NCBI RefSeq assembly: GCF_000621525.1
Contig: NZ_JHYC01000001.1
Location: 112,111 to 176,110, forward strand
DNA length: 64,000 nt
From: Legionella fairfieldensis ATCC 49588
GTDB lineage: Bacteria; Pseudomonadota; Gammaproteobacteria; Legionellales; Legionellaceae
Direction: 5' to 3'
Shown here: in pieces, positions 37,651 to 46,757 of the stretch
How positions within the stretch are numbered: the first letter of the stretch is position 1
Layout: every line of letters starts with the position of its first letter
Notes under the pieces: model-generated
Seen by the model: only the letters and a program-made list of their open reading frames with translations
Told to the model about the DNA's origin: nothing
Database searches by the model: none
Program-made: the position numbers and the translations under genes

Positions 37651-38949
37651 ATGACTTACGGTGGCAAACAACCTGCTACGGAAGAAAATCCTACTCGCAA
37701 ATCAATAATGCCCTGGATTGTCTGGGGATTAGGATGTCTCTTCTACTTTTACGAGTGTTTACTTCAAGTATCCCCTTCCGTTATGAGTTCGGAACTAATG
37801 CGGGATTTTTCGGTTACCAGCCAAACCCTGGGTATTTTATCTGGCATTTATTTTTATTCTTACGCTGCAATGCAATTACCTGGTGGCGTGTTAATGGATC
37901 ATTTTGGCCCACATCGCCTGTTGACTATCGCTACAACAATTTGTGCAATCAGCACAATTGCCTTTGGGTTAACGGACAATTTTTTTATGGCTTGTATTGC
38001 TCGTTTAATGATCGGTTTTGGTTCTGCCTTTGCTGCTGTAGGTTCAATGAAACTCGCTGCCAACTGGTTTCCGGCCCAACGTTTCGCCTTGTTGACAGGT
38101 ATAATGGTTACCATCGGAATGTTAGGTGCTATTGGTGGCGAAGCACCTTTAGCTTTACTGGTGGATAATACTGGCTGGCGAAACAGCATGATTATTATGG
38201 GAGGCATTGGCCTTATTCTGGCATTTCTTATTTTGTTAATAGCTCAGGATTCACCTGCTCACCCGCTCCACTCAAGTTACCCTTCTTCCGATGAAGAGCC
38301 ACTTTTACATAGTTTGCTTACGTTAATAAAAAATAAACAATTGTGGTTAGTTGCTACTTATGGCGGTCTCATGTACATGGCAACCCCTGTATTTTGCGGC
38401 TTGTGGGGTGTTCCCTTTCTCATGTTTAAAATGAACCTGACTAAACCGGTTGCTGCCAATTACATCTCTTTAGTCTTTGTAGGATGGGCTATTGCCAGTC
38501 CTTTATGGGGAATTTTTTCCAATCGTATCGGTTTAAGAAAACCGCCGATGTACATTGGCAGTATAGGCGCGCTAACAACCAGTCTGCTTTTTATTTACGC
38601 TCCTATTCAATCAAGTTGGCTCATGCAACTTTTACTCTTCCTTTTTGGTATATTTTCTGCCGGCTTTCTTCCTGCGTTTGCCGTTGCCAAAGAATTATGT
38701 AGCAAACGCTATGTAGCGACCGGCCTAAGCTTTATGAATATGATGAATATGATAGGGATTGCTCTTGCCCAACCTGTTATTGGTTTTATTCTTGATAAAA
38801 TGTGGCAAGGAGAGATTCATGATAAAGTTCGCGTTTACCCACTGGAAGCCTATTATATAGCGCTGGCTTTATTGCCAGCAGGTATTTTAATATCCTTGCT
38901 GATTTTACCTCGTCTGCAAGAAACACATTGCCAAAGTGTACAAGGATAG
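37651..38949 (+). CDS. Major facilitator superfamily transporter
   Basis: A 432-residue inner-membrane protein with about 12 helices. The start is taken at ATG 37651, after a GGAGC site; an upstream TTG is unlikely. MFS signatures include GGVLMDHFGPHRLL between helices 2 and 3 and a repeat-like SNRIGLRKPPMY in the second half. The family fits uptake of small metabolites or ions (Legionella has many such carriers, including the Pht group), but the substrate cannot be read. It is monocistronic before miaB. Confidence 0.85.
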   Translation: MTYGGKQPATEENPTRKSIMPWIVWGLGCLFYFYECLLQVSPSVMSSELMRDFSVTSQTLGILSGIYFYSYAAMQLPGGVLMDHFGPHRLLTIATTICAISTIAFGLTDNFFMACIARLMIGFGSAFAAVGSMKLAANWFPAQRFALLTGIMVTIGMLGAIGGEAPLALLVDNTGWRNSMIIMGGIGLILAFLILLIAQDSPAHPLHSSYPSSDEEPLLHSLLTLIKNKQLWLVATYGGLMYMATPVFCGLWGVPFLMFKMNLTKPVAANYISLVFVGWAIASPLWGIFSNRIGLRKPPMYIGSIGALTTSLLFIYAPIQSSWLMQLLLFLFGIFSAGFLPAFAVAKELCSKRYVATGLSFMNMMNMIGIALAQPVIGFILDKMWQGEIHDKVRVYPLEAYYIALALLPAGILISLLILPRLQETHCQSVQG

Positions 38950-39034
38950 GTCTTTTACTTACTAAAACAAACTCAGTATCGGGTTTTGTATAGAAAACAG
39001 GGCCTTTAACAAAAACGATTTTTATTAAAAGATA

Positions 39035-40378
39035 ATGACGATGAAAAAACTTTTTATCAAAACAAACGGTTGCCAGATGAATGAATATGATTCATCTAAA
39101 ATGGCTGAAGTATTATTACAATCCCATGGCCTGCAAAAAACAGAACAGCTCGAAGAAGCTGACGTTATTTTGCTGAATACTTGCTCTATTCGAGAAAAAG
39201 CACAGGAAAAAGTATTTTCTCAATTGGGTCAATGGCGTGAATTTAAAAAGAAAAACCCCCATGTAGTGATTGGTGTTGGCGGCTGTGTGGCTAGCCAGGA
39301 GGGTTCCGAGATCATTAAACGCGCCCCTTACGTTGACCTGGTTTTCGGCCCCCAGACATTACACAGACTTCCCGCTTTGCTTAACGAACGATTAAATACC
39401 AAAAAACCTGTCGTGGACATCAGTTTCCCCGAAATTGAAAAATTCGACCATCTGCCTGCCCCGCGCGCAAAAGGCCCGGTTGCCTTTGTATCCATTATGG
39501 AAGGTTGTAGTAAATATTGTAGTTATTGTGTGGTTCCTTATACCCGCGGCGAAGAAATCAGCCGTCCTTTTGATGATGTTTTGGCTGAATGTTATCATTT
39601 GGCAATGCAGGGTGTGCGGGAAATTAATCTCCTGGGACAAAATGTCAATGATTATCGTGGGTTAATGAACAATGGTGATATTGCTGATCTGGCTTTATTA
39701 ATTCATTATCTTGCAGCGATAGATGGCATAGGCCGCATTCGTTTTACCACATCCCATCCACTCGCTTTTTCTGACAATTTAATTAACGCTTATGCCGAAG
39801 TGCCCGAATTAGCCAATCATCTTCATTTACCTGTACAAAGTGGCTCCGACAAAATTCTTGCGATGATGAAGCGTGGTTATACCGCAATGGAATTTAAATC
39901 AAAAATTCGCAAATTACGAAAAGTTCGTCCCGACATTCATCTTTCCACGGATATTATTGTAGGCTTTCCCGGTGAAACCGATCAGGATTTTCAAGATACC
40001 ATGGATTTGATCCAGGATATCGGATTCGATACTTCCTTTAGCTTTATTTACAGCCCTCGTCCTGGAACCCCGGCAGCAAACTTACCTGATGACACACCTA
40101 TGGAGACCAAAAAACAAAGACTGCAAATTTTACAAAACAGATTGCTTGTACAAGCTTCGCGATATAGTCAGGCAATGATTGGAAGTACGCAAAAAATTCT
40201 TGTTACAGGACAATCCAAAAAGAATTCCCAACAGTTATCCGGGCGAACCGACTGTAACCGCGTGGTCAATTTTGACGGTTCGCAGGAATTAGTGGGGCAT
40301 TTTGTTCATGTATACATTAATGAAGCCTTGCCTAATTCCTTACGCGGACGTTTGGCCGAAGAGATTGTAACTGGCTAA
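39035..40378 (+). CDS. miaB: tRNA-2-methylthio-N6-dimethylallyladenosine synthase
   Basis: A 447-residue radical-SAM enzyme that adds the methylthio group at A37. The N-terminal UPF0004 domain begins [16 protein letters not shown] with its cluster cysteines (NTCSIRE, GGCVAS). The radical-SAM triad is [22 protein letters not shown] domain closes the C-terminus ([16 protein letters not shown]). Start could also be the ATG at 39041. The stop overlaps the rluD ATG (TAATG). Confidence 0.96.
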   Translation: MTMKKLFIKTNGCQMNEYDSSKMAEVLLQSHGLQKTEQLEEADVILLNTCSIREKAQEKVFSQLGQWREFKKKNPHVVIGVGGCVASQEGSEIIKRAPYVDLVFGPQTLHRLPALLNERLNTKKPVVDISFPEIEKFDHLPAPRAKGPVAFVSIMEGCSKYCSYCVVPYTRGEEISRPFDDVLAECYHLAMQGVREINLLGQNVNDYRGLMNNGDIADLALLIHYLAAIDGIGRIRFTTSHPLAFSDNLINAYAEVPELANHLHLPVQSGSDKILAMMKRGYTAMEFKSKIRKLRKVRPDIHLSTDIIVGFPGETDQDFQDTMDLIQDIGFDTSFSFIYSPRPGTPAANLPDDTPMETKKQRLQILQNRLLVQASRYSQAMIGSTQKILVTGQSKKNSQQLSGRTDCNRVVNFDGSQELVGHFVHVYINEALPNSLRGRLAEEIVTG

Positions 40379-41340
40379 TGAGCGACCTGATTGCAAAATA
40401 TGTTATTATTCCGCGCGATTATCATGGACAGCGACTTGACGTGGTACTCGCGCAATTGTTTCCCGATTATTCTCGCTCTCAACTAAGCAGCTGGTTAAAA
40501 GAAGGGGCAATCACTGTAAACCATCGTCTGTGCAAACCGAAAGACAAAGTACTGGGCGGTGAACAAATCACCCTGACAGTTGATTTTTCTACCTTTACAA
40601 GCGAGGAAGCTCTTGATCATCCTGAAGCTATCCCTCTGCACATTATTTATGAAGACGACCATTTATTAATTATTAATAAGCCCGCAGGGTTAGTTGTACA
40701 CCCAGGTGCGGGTAATCGTCAGCACACGCTGGTTAATGGCCTTCTTCATCATGCGCCTGATTTACATTATTTACCTCGCGCAGGAATTATTCACCGCCTT
40801 GACAAAGACACAACAGGCTTATTGGTGGTCGCCAAAACGCTTACCGCCCATACTCAACTTATACGGCAAATGCAAAATCGTGAAATTCAACGCCGTTATT
40901 TAACATTAGTTCAAGGTCATCTTATTTCCGGTGGAGAAATTGATACTTTTTATGGCAGGCATCCCCGAAATCGTTTAAAAATGGCAGTTTGTACCCAAGG
41001 CAGACAAGCTGTTACCCTTTATTCGATTCGCAAGCATTATCAGGATATGACACTACTGGAAGTTCAATTGTTAACCGGACGAACCCACCAGATTCGCGTT
41101 CATATGGCTTATATCAATCATCCGGTTATAGGTGATCCTCTGTACGGAGGAAGACTTCGCATTCCCTCTCTGGCATCAGATGAATTGAAAGAAATACTAA
41201 GACAATTTCGGCGACAGGCTTTACACGCCTGGAAATTATCTTTTTTACATCCGGAAAACAATGAAACATTGACATTTGAGGCGCCTTTGCCTGATGATTT
41301 TCAACTACTTCTTTCCACACTGGATAATTCTTTTGCTTAA
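40378..41340 (+). CDS. rluD: 23S rRNA pseudouridine synthase
   Basis: A 320-residue RluA-family enzyme. An S4 domain (LDVVLAQLFPDYSRSQLSSWL) is followed by the catalytic motif HRLDKDTTGLLVVAK with its Asp and later the TGRTHQIRVHMAYINHP segment. RluD makes pseudouridines in helix 69 of 23S rRNA and often precedes yfiH, as here. It is coupled to miaB by overlap. Confidence 0.93.
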   Translation: MSDLIAKYVIIPRDYHGQRLDVVLAQLFPDYSRSQLSSWLKEGAITVNHRLCKPKDKVLGGEQITLTVDFSTFTSEEALDHPEAIPLHIIYEDDHLLIINKPAGLVVHPGAGNRQHTLVNGLLHHAPDLHYLPRAGIIHRLDKDTTGLLVVAKTLTAHTQLIRQMQNREIQRRYLTLVQGHLISGGEIDTFYGRHPRNRLKMAVCTQGRQAVTLYSIRKHYQDMTLLEVQLLTGRTHQIRVHMAYINHPVIGDPLYGGRLRIPSLASDELKEILRQFRRQALHAWKLSFLHPENNETLTFEAPLPDDFQLLLSTLDNSFA

Positions 41341-42061
41341 TTTTTTTCCTGCTAATTGGCCAGCGCCGCCTGCTATTAGTGCACTAACAACTTTTCGTAC
41401 TCCTGGTGCCAGTAAACTTTCTTATGCACAAAACAATTTCGGCCTTCATGTTGGGGACGATACTGTTGCCGTTAATACCAATCGCCAAACCTTAACCCGT
41501 TTATTAAAATTACCTGAAGAACCAGAATGGCTGGAACAGACACACTCCAATCGCTGCGTTATTGTTGAAGAGGAAACCGATCGTAAAGCAGACGCTGCTA
41601 TTAGTCGTTCTAAAAAACATGTGTTAGCAATTATGACAGCAGATTGCCTCCCTATACTGCTTTGTAATCAGCAAGGAAATGAAATTGCGGCCATTCATTC
41701 TGGATGGCGAGGGCTGGTCAATGGCATTATTGAAAATACGATTACCAAAATGCAAAGTTCACCGACAAAATTGATAGCCTGGATTGGCCCAGCTATTTGC
41801 GGCTCCTGCTATGAAGTGGGCAATGACGTGCTTGAGGCTTGTCAAAATCGTTACTCTTTTGCAGCTAGTGGTTTTCAAGCTAAAGGTGTAAAATGGTTGG
41901 CAGATCTGCCACGACTTACCGAATTAGTCCTTAACTCTTTAGGCGTTTTTGCAGTCTTTCAAGCAAAAACATGCACTTTTGAGCAAAAAAAAGACTTTTA
42001 TTCCTATCGCCGTGAGGCACAAACAGGTAGAATGGCTACTCTCATCTGGTTCAACGAATAA
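41333..42061 (+). CDS. pgeF: Peptidoglycan editing factor / multicopper-type purine hydrolase (YfiH)
   Basis: A 242-residue YfiH/DUF152 protein. The family starts near NWPAPPAISALTTFRTPGASK, continues with NFGLHVGDD, EWLEQTHSNRCVIV, the metal site motif AIMTADCLPILLCNQQG, AIHSGWRGLVNGII and IGPAICGSCYEVGNDV. These hold the His and Cys metal ligands. No ATG fits: the TTG at 41333, with GGA upstream, is proposed; an ATG at 41294 would give a hydrophobic extension unlike the family. The gene overlaps the end of rluD. It edits peptidoglycan precursors or hydrolyses purine nucleosides. Confidence 0.85.
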   Translation: MLNFFPANWPAPPAISALTTFRTPGASKLSYAQNNFGLHVGDDTVAVNTNRQTLTRLLKLPEEPEWLEQTHSNRCVIVEEETDRKADAAISRSKKHVLAIMTADCLPILLCNQQGNEIAAIHSGWRGLVNGIIENTITKMQSSPTKLIAWIGPAICGSCYEVGNDVLEACQNRYSFAASGFQAKGVKWLADLPRLTELVLNSLGVFAVFQAKTCTFEQKKDFYSYRREAQTGRMATLIWFNE

Positions 42062-42075
42062 ACGGGATAACATAT

Positions 42076-43473
42076 ATGACTTATAAAATTCATACTCTCC
42101 TGCTAAAAATCGCGTTTCTCTCTCTAATTTGCTCATTGAGTTGCACAGCTACAGCGGAAAATGGCTCCATAGCCCCTACTCTTGCTCCGGTACTCAAAAA
42201 TGCCATGCCAGCTATTGTAAATGTCGCCGTGCAAGGCGTCATTCCCGGCACGCTGACCAATGCCGAAGAAGACGAAGAAGCCTCCACACAAAATCAGCAA
42301 CCACACCAACCCCAATTAATTCCCGAAAAACCACGAAAATTTCAAAGTATTGGTTCAGGAGTCATTGTCGATCCTCGTAATGGTGTTGTGATTACCAACG
42401 ATCATGTGGTGCGTAATGCAAACCTCATTACAGTTACTTTAAATGATGGCCGACGTCTGAAAGCAAAACTTATTGGCGGTGATAGTGAAACAGACATTGC
42501 CGTTTTAAAAATTGATGCAAAAAATCTTAAAAGTCTCCCTATTGGCGACTCTGATAAAGCAGAAGTAGGTGATTTTGTCGTTGCTATTGGTAATCCTTTT
42601 GGGCTAAACAGTTTTGGAAACAGCCAAACAGCTACTTTTGGGATTATCAGCGCAACAAAGCGTAGTGATTTAAATATTGAAGGCGTAGAGAACTTTATTC
42701 AAACGGATGCGGCAATCAATCCAGGCAATTCAGGTGGCGCTCTTGTTAATGCCGCAGGTGAATTGATTGGTATTAACACCGCTATTATATCACCCTATGG
42801 TGGCAACGTGGGTATTGGCTTCGCAATCCCTATTAATATGGCGAAGGATGTTGCCCAGCAGCTAATTAAATTCGGCTCGATACACCGTGGCCTTATGGGT
42901 ATTTTTGTCCAGCATCTAACGCCCGAACTTGCTCAGGCAATGGGCTATCCAGAGGAGCTTCAGGGAGCCATTGTTTCTCAGGTTAATGAGGATTCACCCG
43001 CTGAAAAAGCAGGTCTGAAACCAGGCGATATCATTACTCAGATTAATGACACCAAAATCACGCAAGCAACTCAGGTAAAAACGACTATTGGTCTTTTACG
43101 TGTTGGTAGTGAAGCGAAAATAACGATAAAGCGTGACGGAAAGGAAATGACGCTGAATGCCGTAGTCACGGATGTTAAAAAACATGAACAAAAATTACAG
43201 GCTAATAACCCTTTTCTTTATGGGTTGGCTTTAAAAAGTTTTGAGCAGGAATCTCCATTGCACGGCCATGTGGCAGGTATACAGGTAGTGGGTGCCTCTG
43301 AAAATAGTGCGGGTTGGCGAGCAGGTTTAAGGCCCGGTGATATTATTATTTCGGCTAATAAACAACCCACTACCAATGTTAAAATGTTACAAGCGATAGC
43401 AACGCAAAAGAAACAACAGCTATTAGTGCAGGTATTACGGGGACCTGGTGCGCTCTTTCTTCTTATAGTTTAA
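42076..43473 (+). CDS. degP: Do-family periplasmic serine endoprotease (DegP/DegQ-like)
   Basis: A 465-residue protein. A signal peptide ends near SLSCTATA-EN. The catalytic triad is visible: His in VITNDHVV, Asp in SETDIAVLK and Ser in NPGNSGGALV. Two PDZ domains follow, at about residues 270-360 and 375-460 (GLMGIFVQHLTPE and LHGHVAGIQVV). It degrades or protects misfolded periplasmic proteins. A spacer of Glu/Gln (EEDEEASTQNQQPHQPQ) after the N-terminal strand resembles the LA loop. Assignment to degP or degQ is not certain. Confidence 0.93.
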   Translation: MTYKIHTLLLKIAFLSLICSLSCTATAENGSIAPTLAPVLKNAMPAIVNVAVQGVIPGTLTNAEEDEEASTQNQQPHQPQLIPEKPRKFQSIGSGVIVDPRNGVVITNDHVVRNANLITVTLNDGRRLKAKLIGGDSETDIAVLKIDAKNLKSLPIGDSDKAEVGDFVVAIGNPFGLNSFGNSQTATFGIISATKRSDLNIEGVENFIQTDAAINPGNSGGALVNAAGELIGINTAIISPYGGNVGIGFAIPINMAKDVAQQLIKFGSIHRGLMGIFVQHLTPELAQAMGYPEELQGAIVSQVNEDSPAEKAGLKPGDIITQINDTKITQATQVKTTIGLLRVGSEAKITIKRDGKEMTLNAVVTDVKKHEQKLQANNPFLYGLALKSFEQESPLHGHVAGIQVVGASENSAGWRAGLRPGDIIISANKQPTTNVKMLQAIATQKKQQLLVQVLRGPGALFLLIV

Positions 43474-43611
43474 CATTCCTGTTTGCGGAAAGATGATTTA
43501 GCCTCATGTCAGCTCAGAAGTTATTGATACTGACCCTACTTTCCGCAGCTGCTCGTTCACAATTTTTAAGGAGGAATACGTACCATTGGGGGAATCTTAC
43601 TCTTCATAGCA

Positions 43612-43989
43612 TTGATATATGCTTTAGTGCATATACCCGCGTTTGTACCAACATTGTTGGTTGTTATAGTGGGTACAGCGATTGCACTATCTATACCGCT
43701 CATTGTATCAACAGGTTTGGATGCACTTACTAAAACAGTTGAGATAGTTAGAGCAATGTATTCATTGCCAAATTCGGCCTCCCTTGATTATCATCAGGAC
43801 ACCCTGGAATATTCTTATAGAACGGTTGATGAAAGCCATAATGTAACCATTACACAAATCAGAAAAATATATACCAATAACCTGACGGTAGCCGAAATAA
43901 AACACAGATTTTTTCAACCGCAAATGAATAAGGCAGTCACTTTGCAGGAAGAAGTTCAAACGGAATTTAATGCATTAAACAAACCATAA
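43612..43989 (+). CDS. Small membrane protein of unknown function, uncertain start
   Basis: A 125-residue frame with a hydrophobic N-terminal half (IPAFVPTLLVVIVGTAIALSIPLIV) and a soluble C-terminal part. There is no ATG: TTG at 43612 is possible, but a perfect AAGGAGG site at 43568-43574 points to a start near 43585, where the frame has ATT. An ATT start would be rare. The frame begins after a stop at 43567. No family recognised. The downstream hairpin at 44031-44067 may end its transcript. Confidence 0.5.
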   Translation: MIYALVHIPAFVPTLLVVIVGTAIALSIPLIVSTGLDALTKTVEIVRAMYSLPNSASLDYHQDTLEYSYRTVDESHNVTITQIRKIYTNNLTVAEIKHRFFQPQMNKAVTLQEEVQTEFNALNKP

Positions 43990-44030
43990 TTTGATGCAAT
44001 CCATTTTTGGAATCAAATACACAAGGAATG

Positions 44031-44067
44031 ACCATTGGCATTCGAAAGTCGTTCGAATGCCAATGGT
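44031..44067. repeat. Perfect 16-bp hairpin
   Basis: ACCATTGGCATTCGAA (44031-44046) and TTCGAATGCCAATGGT (44052-44067) are exact inverse copies around a 5-base loop. It lies between the small membrane-protein gene and tRNA-Met and has no T-run, so it is a strong structure that is not a standard terminator. Confidence 0.75.
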
Positions 44068-44153
44068 TAATGTGAGGATATATCTTTAATAATCACCTCA
44101 CCATACTGAATTAGCGTCCTTTTTCTCAGTCTAAAAATATTAAGCTTCTGGTA

Positions 44154-44182
44154 TTGACATCAAGCACATTAAAGGACAAAAT
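44154..44182 (+). promoter_or_regulatory. Sigma-70 promoter of tRNA-Met
   Basis: TTGACA (44154-44159) is a consensus -35; 17 bases later CAAAAT (44177-44182) serves as -10. The tRNA starts 13 bases after that, and the discriminator is C-rich (CACCACC). Confidence 0.6.
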
Positions 44183-44195
44183 CACCACCTCTTGT

Positions 44196-44272
44196 GGCTA
44201 TGTAGCTCAGCCGGTTAGAGCGCGGCACTCATAATGCTGAGGTCGGTGGTTCGAGTCCACCCATAGCCACCA
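44196..44272 (+). tRNA. tRNA-Met(CAT), elongator type
   Basis: A 77-base cloverleaf with encoded CCA. Acceptor GGCTATG pairs with CATAGCC, the D arm is AGCTCAGCCGGTTAGAGC, the anticodon CAT is at 44230-44232, and the T loop is GTTCGAGTC. It resembles E. coli elongator tRNA-Met and lacks the unpaired 5' base of initiator tRNA. tRNA-Ile2 (also CAT before lysidine modification) is less likely. Confidence 0.92.
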
Positions 44273-44375
44273 TCTTTTCTGCTTTATATTTTCCTGTGAT
44301 AAATTACTTAAAAACTCTAGGGTATCCCGGGAAATTTGGTTATGATGTAGTGATGGATGATTTGATGATTGTTTA

Positions 44376-46754
44376 ATGCTAAAAATTGCGTTTTGTGTTT
44401 TGGTGCTATTTGGTTTAATTCCTTCTTATGCAAGTGGTATCATTATAAAAACAGTGCTTGTCGAAGGTAAACCGGCTTACATGCTGCAAGCGGGTAGTTT
44501 TCCTCACGAACATAATGCATTACAGTTAAAATTTAAATTGTCTTCATCAATTAACTACCCCGTTGTTATTGAACATCCAGCAAACCAGACTCATTATGTA
44601 GTTAACGTTGGCCCTGTTAACGATTATTCAGTTGCCAAAGATTTACAACGAAAATTAAGTACAGGGAGCCAGAATACATTCACACAGCCCACTCTCACTG
44701 AAACGAGTTCTGTGAAAACAACAAACCCCGCTACCCCGTTAATTACCGATACAGAAAATAAAAATACCCTTGCCCCCCAGACAACAAAAAAATTATGGAA
44801 TTTACATAATGCCGATATCCGTGCTGTTATCGGAGAAGTGTCTCGCGTTACAGGCAAAAATTTTATAATTGATCCGCGCGTGCAAGGAAAAATATCCATC
44901 GTTTCCAGTACATCAATGTCAGAAAAAGAGCTTTATCAGGTTTTTTTATCAATGCTTCAGGTTTCCGGATACGCAGCGGTACCCAGTGGAAGCGTTATCA
45001 AAATCGTTCCTAATATTGATGCTAAAACGCTTTCCCCTGACTTATTAAGCCAGATGAAAAATCCTCCTCGAGGTGATGATATGATGGTTGCAGTCATTCC
45101 TGTTCATCATGTCCCTTCCGAACAGCTTATACCTGTCTTACGTCCTTTAATGCCTCAATGGAGTAATGTCTCTGCTTATCCCCCCTCCAATATGCTCATT
45201 CTTTCGGGACGAGCCAGTAATATTAAACAAATGGCTGCTATTATCAAACAGGTCGATAGCTCATCAGTGAACGGGATTGATTATGTTCATTTAAAGCATG
45301 CCCTGGCTATGGATATAGCCAATACCTTAAAAGATTTGGTAAAGCCTCAACCAGGCACGGGAGGACACAATCAAGTGATGCTGGCTGCTGATGATCGCAG
45401 CAATGCGATATTACTAAGTGGCAATAAAACTGAGCGCATCCGATTACGTTTATTGATCGCTCAATTAGACCGTCAAAGTCAACATGGTAACGATAGCAAC
45501 ACGCAGGTTATCTATTTAAATTATCTCCGCGCTGAAGATCTGGTGCCCATCCTGGCAGGCATTGCGCAGGCAAACTTTAGTGGCAACGTCGGTACTACTA
45601 TAGGCACTATTACACGACCTGAATTAGACAGCACTAATCCAGCCTCTAATTTTGCTACTGGGACTTCAAGTACGAACAAAAATGGTTTTATGGGTATGCT
45701 TCCTCCTTTGCCCACATCCTCAGCTGCTATGGGTAATACAAACAGTGCAAATACGCAAAATGAAGGCACAACCAAGCCCACGGTACAAATCATCGCAGAA
45801 CCCAATACCAATTCGATCATTGTCAATGCACCAGCAAGCCTGATCCGCATTTTAAAAGCAGTGATTACTCAATTAGACATTCGACCCGCTCAACTTCTTA
45901 TCGAAGCGTTGGTTGCGGAGGTCAACGAACGAGACTTCTGTGATCTGGGTATCGAATGGGGCACCGATCAACAAACTGGTGACCCACTCAACTTTAGACC
46001 AGGATTTGCTATTATCAACGCAAAAACGACTATTAAAGATTTTCAGGCACAACTTTACGCACTGGCCAGACAACGGCGAGCTAATATTCTATCGACTCCA
46101 TCCGTTGTAGTATTGGATAATCGACAAGCTAAAATTCTGGTAGGCAAGCAAGTCTCCGTTGCCACCACTACCTACCCAAATAACGCCGGAGGAACCGCGG
46201 CGGGAAGCCCCTATGTGACCTATGATCGCCTCAATGTGGCACTTCATCTTTATGTGAGGCCGCAAATTACGCGTGGAAAAGGGATCCAGCTACAGATTGA
46301 CCAAGGTAACGATACGATCGATCCATCCAGTACAGAAAATAGTACCAATCCCACGTTTGACATCAGCAGTATCGTCACCTCTGTTCATGTAGAAAGCGGT
46401 GATATTGTAGTATTAGGGGGGTTAATTCAGAATAGTTTAGGCGATGACGATAGTAAAATTCCCATTATAGGAGATATTCCCGGAGTGGGGAGACTTTTCC
46501 AGCGTGATATTAATTCTCGGGAAAAACGGGTATTAATGGTATTCATACGACCGGTTATTTTAAGAAATGAAAACGAAGCAGTGCATGTTACCGGAGGTAA
46601 ATACAATGACATTCGGCAATATGAATTAGATATGTTACGTCAGCAGCCTTACAATAGAGCCAATCAGGATATGATTTTACCTGCCTTGAATCGGGCCACT
46701 TTACCCAAGCCTTTTAATCACAGAAACAAACCAGCTTATGCCATGACTAAATAA
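44376..46754 (+). CDS. lspD: Type II secretion secretin, with N-terminal SPOR-like domain
   Basis: A 792-residue outer-membrane channel. A signal peptide spans about residues 1-20. Residues about 35-95 (MLQAGSFPHEHNALQLKFKL and YVVNVGPVNDYSVAKDLQRKL) read like a SPOR domain, which binds denuded peptidoglycan. The N0-N3 domains follow (LHNADIRAVIGEVSRVTGKN and later NAILLSGNKTERIRLRLLIAQLD), then a Ser/Asn/Thr-rich linker. The secretin pore is at the C-terminus (VESGDIVVLGGLIQN, IPGVGRLFQ). It forms the exit gate of the Lsp system. lspE follows by 3 bases; the other lsp genes are not in this window. Confidence 0.95.
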   Translation: MLKIAFCVLVLFGLIPSYASGIIIKTVLVEGKPAYMLQAGSFPHEHNALQLKFKLSSSINYPVVIEHPANQTHYVVNVGPVNDYSVAKDLQRKLSTGSQNTFTQPTLTETSSVKTTNPATPLITDTENKNTLAPQTTKKLWNLHNADIRAVIGEVSRVTGKNFIIDPRVQGKISIVSSTSMSEKELYQVFLSMLQVSGYAAVPSGSVIKIVPNIDAKTLSPDLLSQMKNPPRGDDMMVAVIPVHHVPSEQLIPVLRPLMPQWSNVSAYPPSNMLILSGRASNIKQMAAIIKQVDSSSVNGIDYVHLKHALAMDIANTLKDLVKPQPGTGGHNQVMLAADDRSNAILLSGNKTERIRLRLLIAQLDRQSQHGNDSNTQVIYLNYLRAEDLVPILAGIAQANFSGNVGTTIGTITRPELDSTNPASNFATGTSSTNKNGFMGMLPPLPTSSAAMGNTNSANTQNEGTTKPTVQIIAEPNTNSIIVNAPASLIRILKAVITQLDIRPAQLLIEALVAEVNERDFCDLGIEWGTDQQTGDPLNFRPGFAIINAKTTIKDFQAQLYALARQRRANILSTPSVVVLDNRQAKILVGKQVSVATTTYPNNAGGTAAGSPYVTYDRLNVALHLYVRPQITRGKGIQLQIDQGNDTIDPSSTENSTNPTFDISSIVTSVHVESGDIVVLGGLIQNSLGDDDSKIPIIGDIPGVGRLFQRDINSREKRVLMVFIRPVILRNENEAVHVTGGKYNDIRQYELDMLRQQPYNRANQDMILPALNRATLPKPFNHRNKPAYAMTK

Positions 46755-46757
46755 CCT

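Noticed and set aside
43506-43733. Plus-strand frame of 75 codons after degP
   Set aside because: It overlaps the better-supported small membrane-protein frame, and its second half is a shadow of that gene. A frameshift join between the two was considered but has no similarity to support it.
44196-44272. Island insertion at tRNA-Met
   Set aside because: No repeat of the tRNA 3' end and no integrase downstream; lspDE follows directly.
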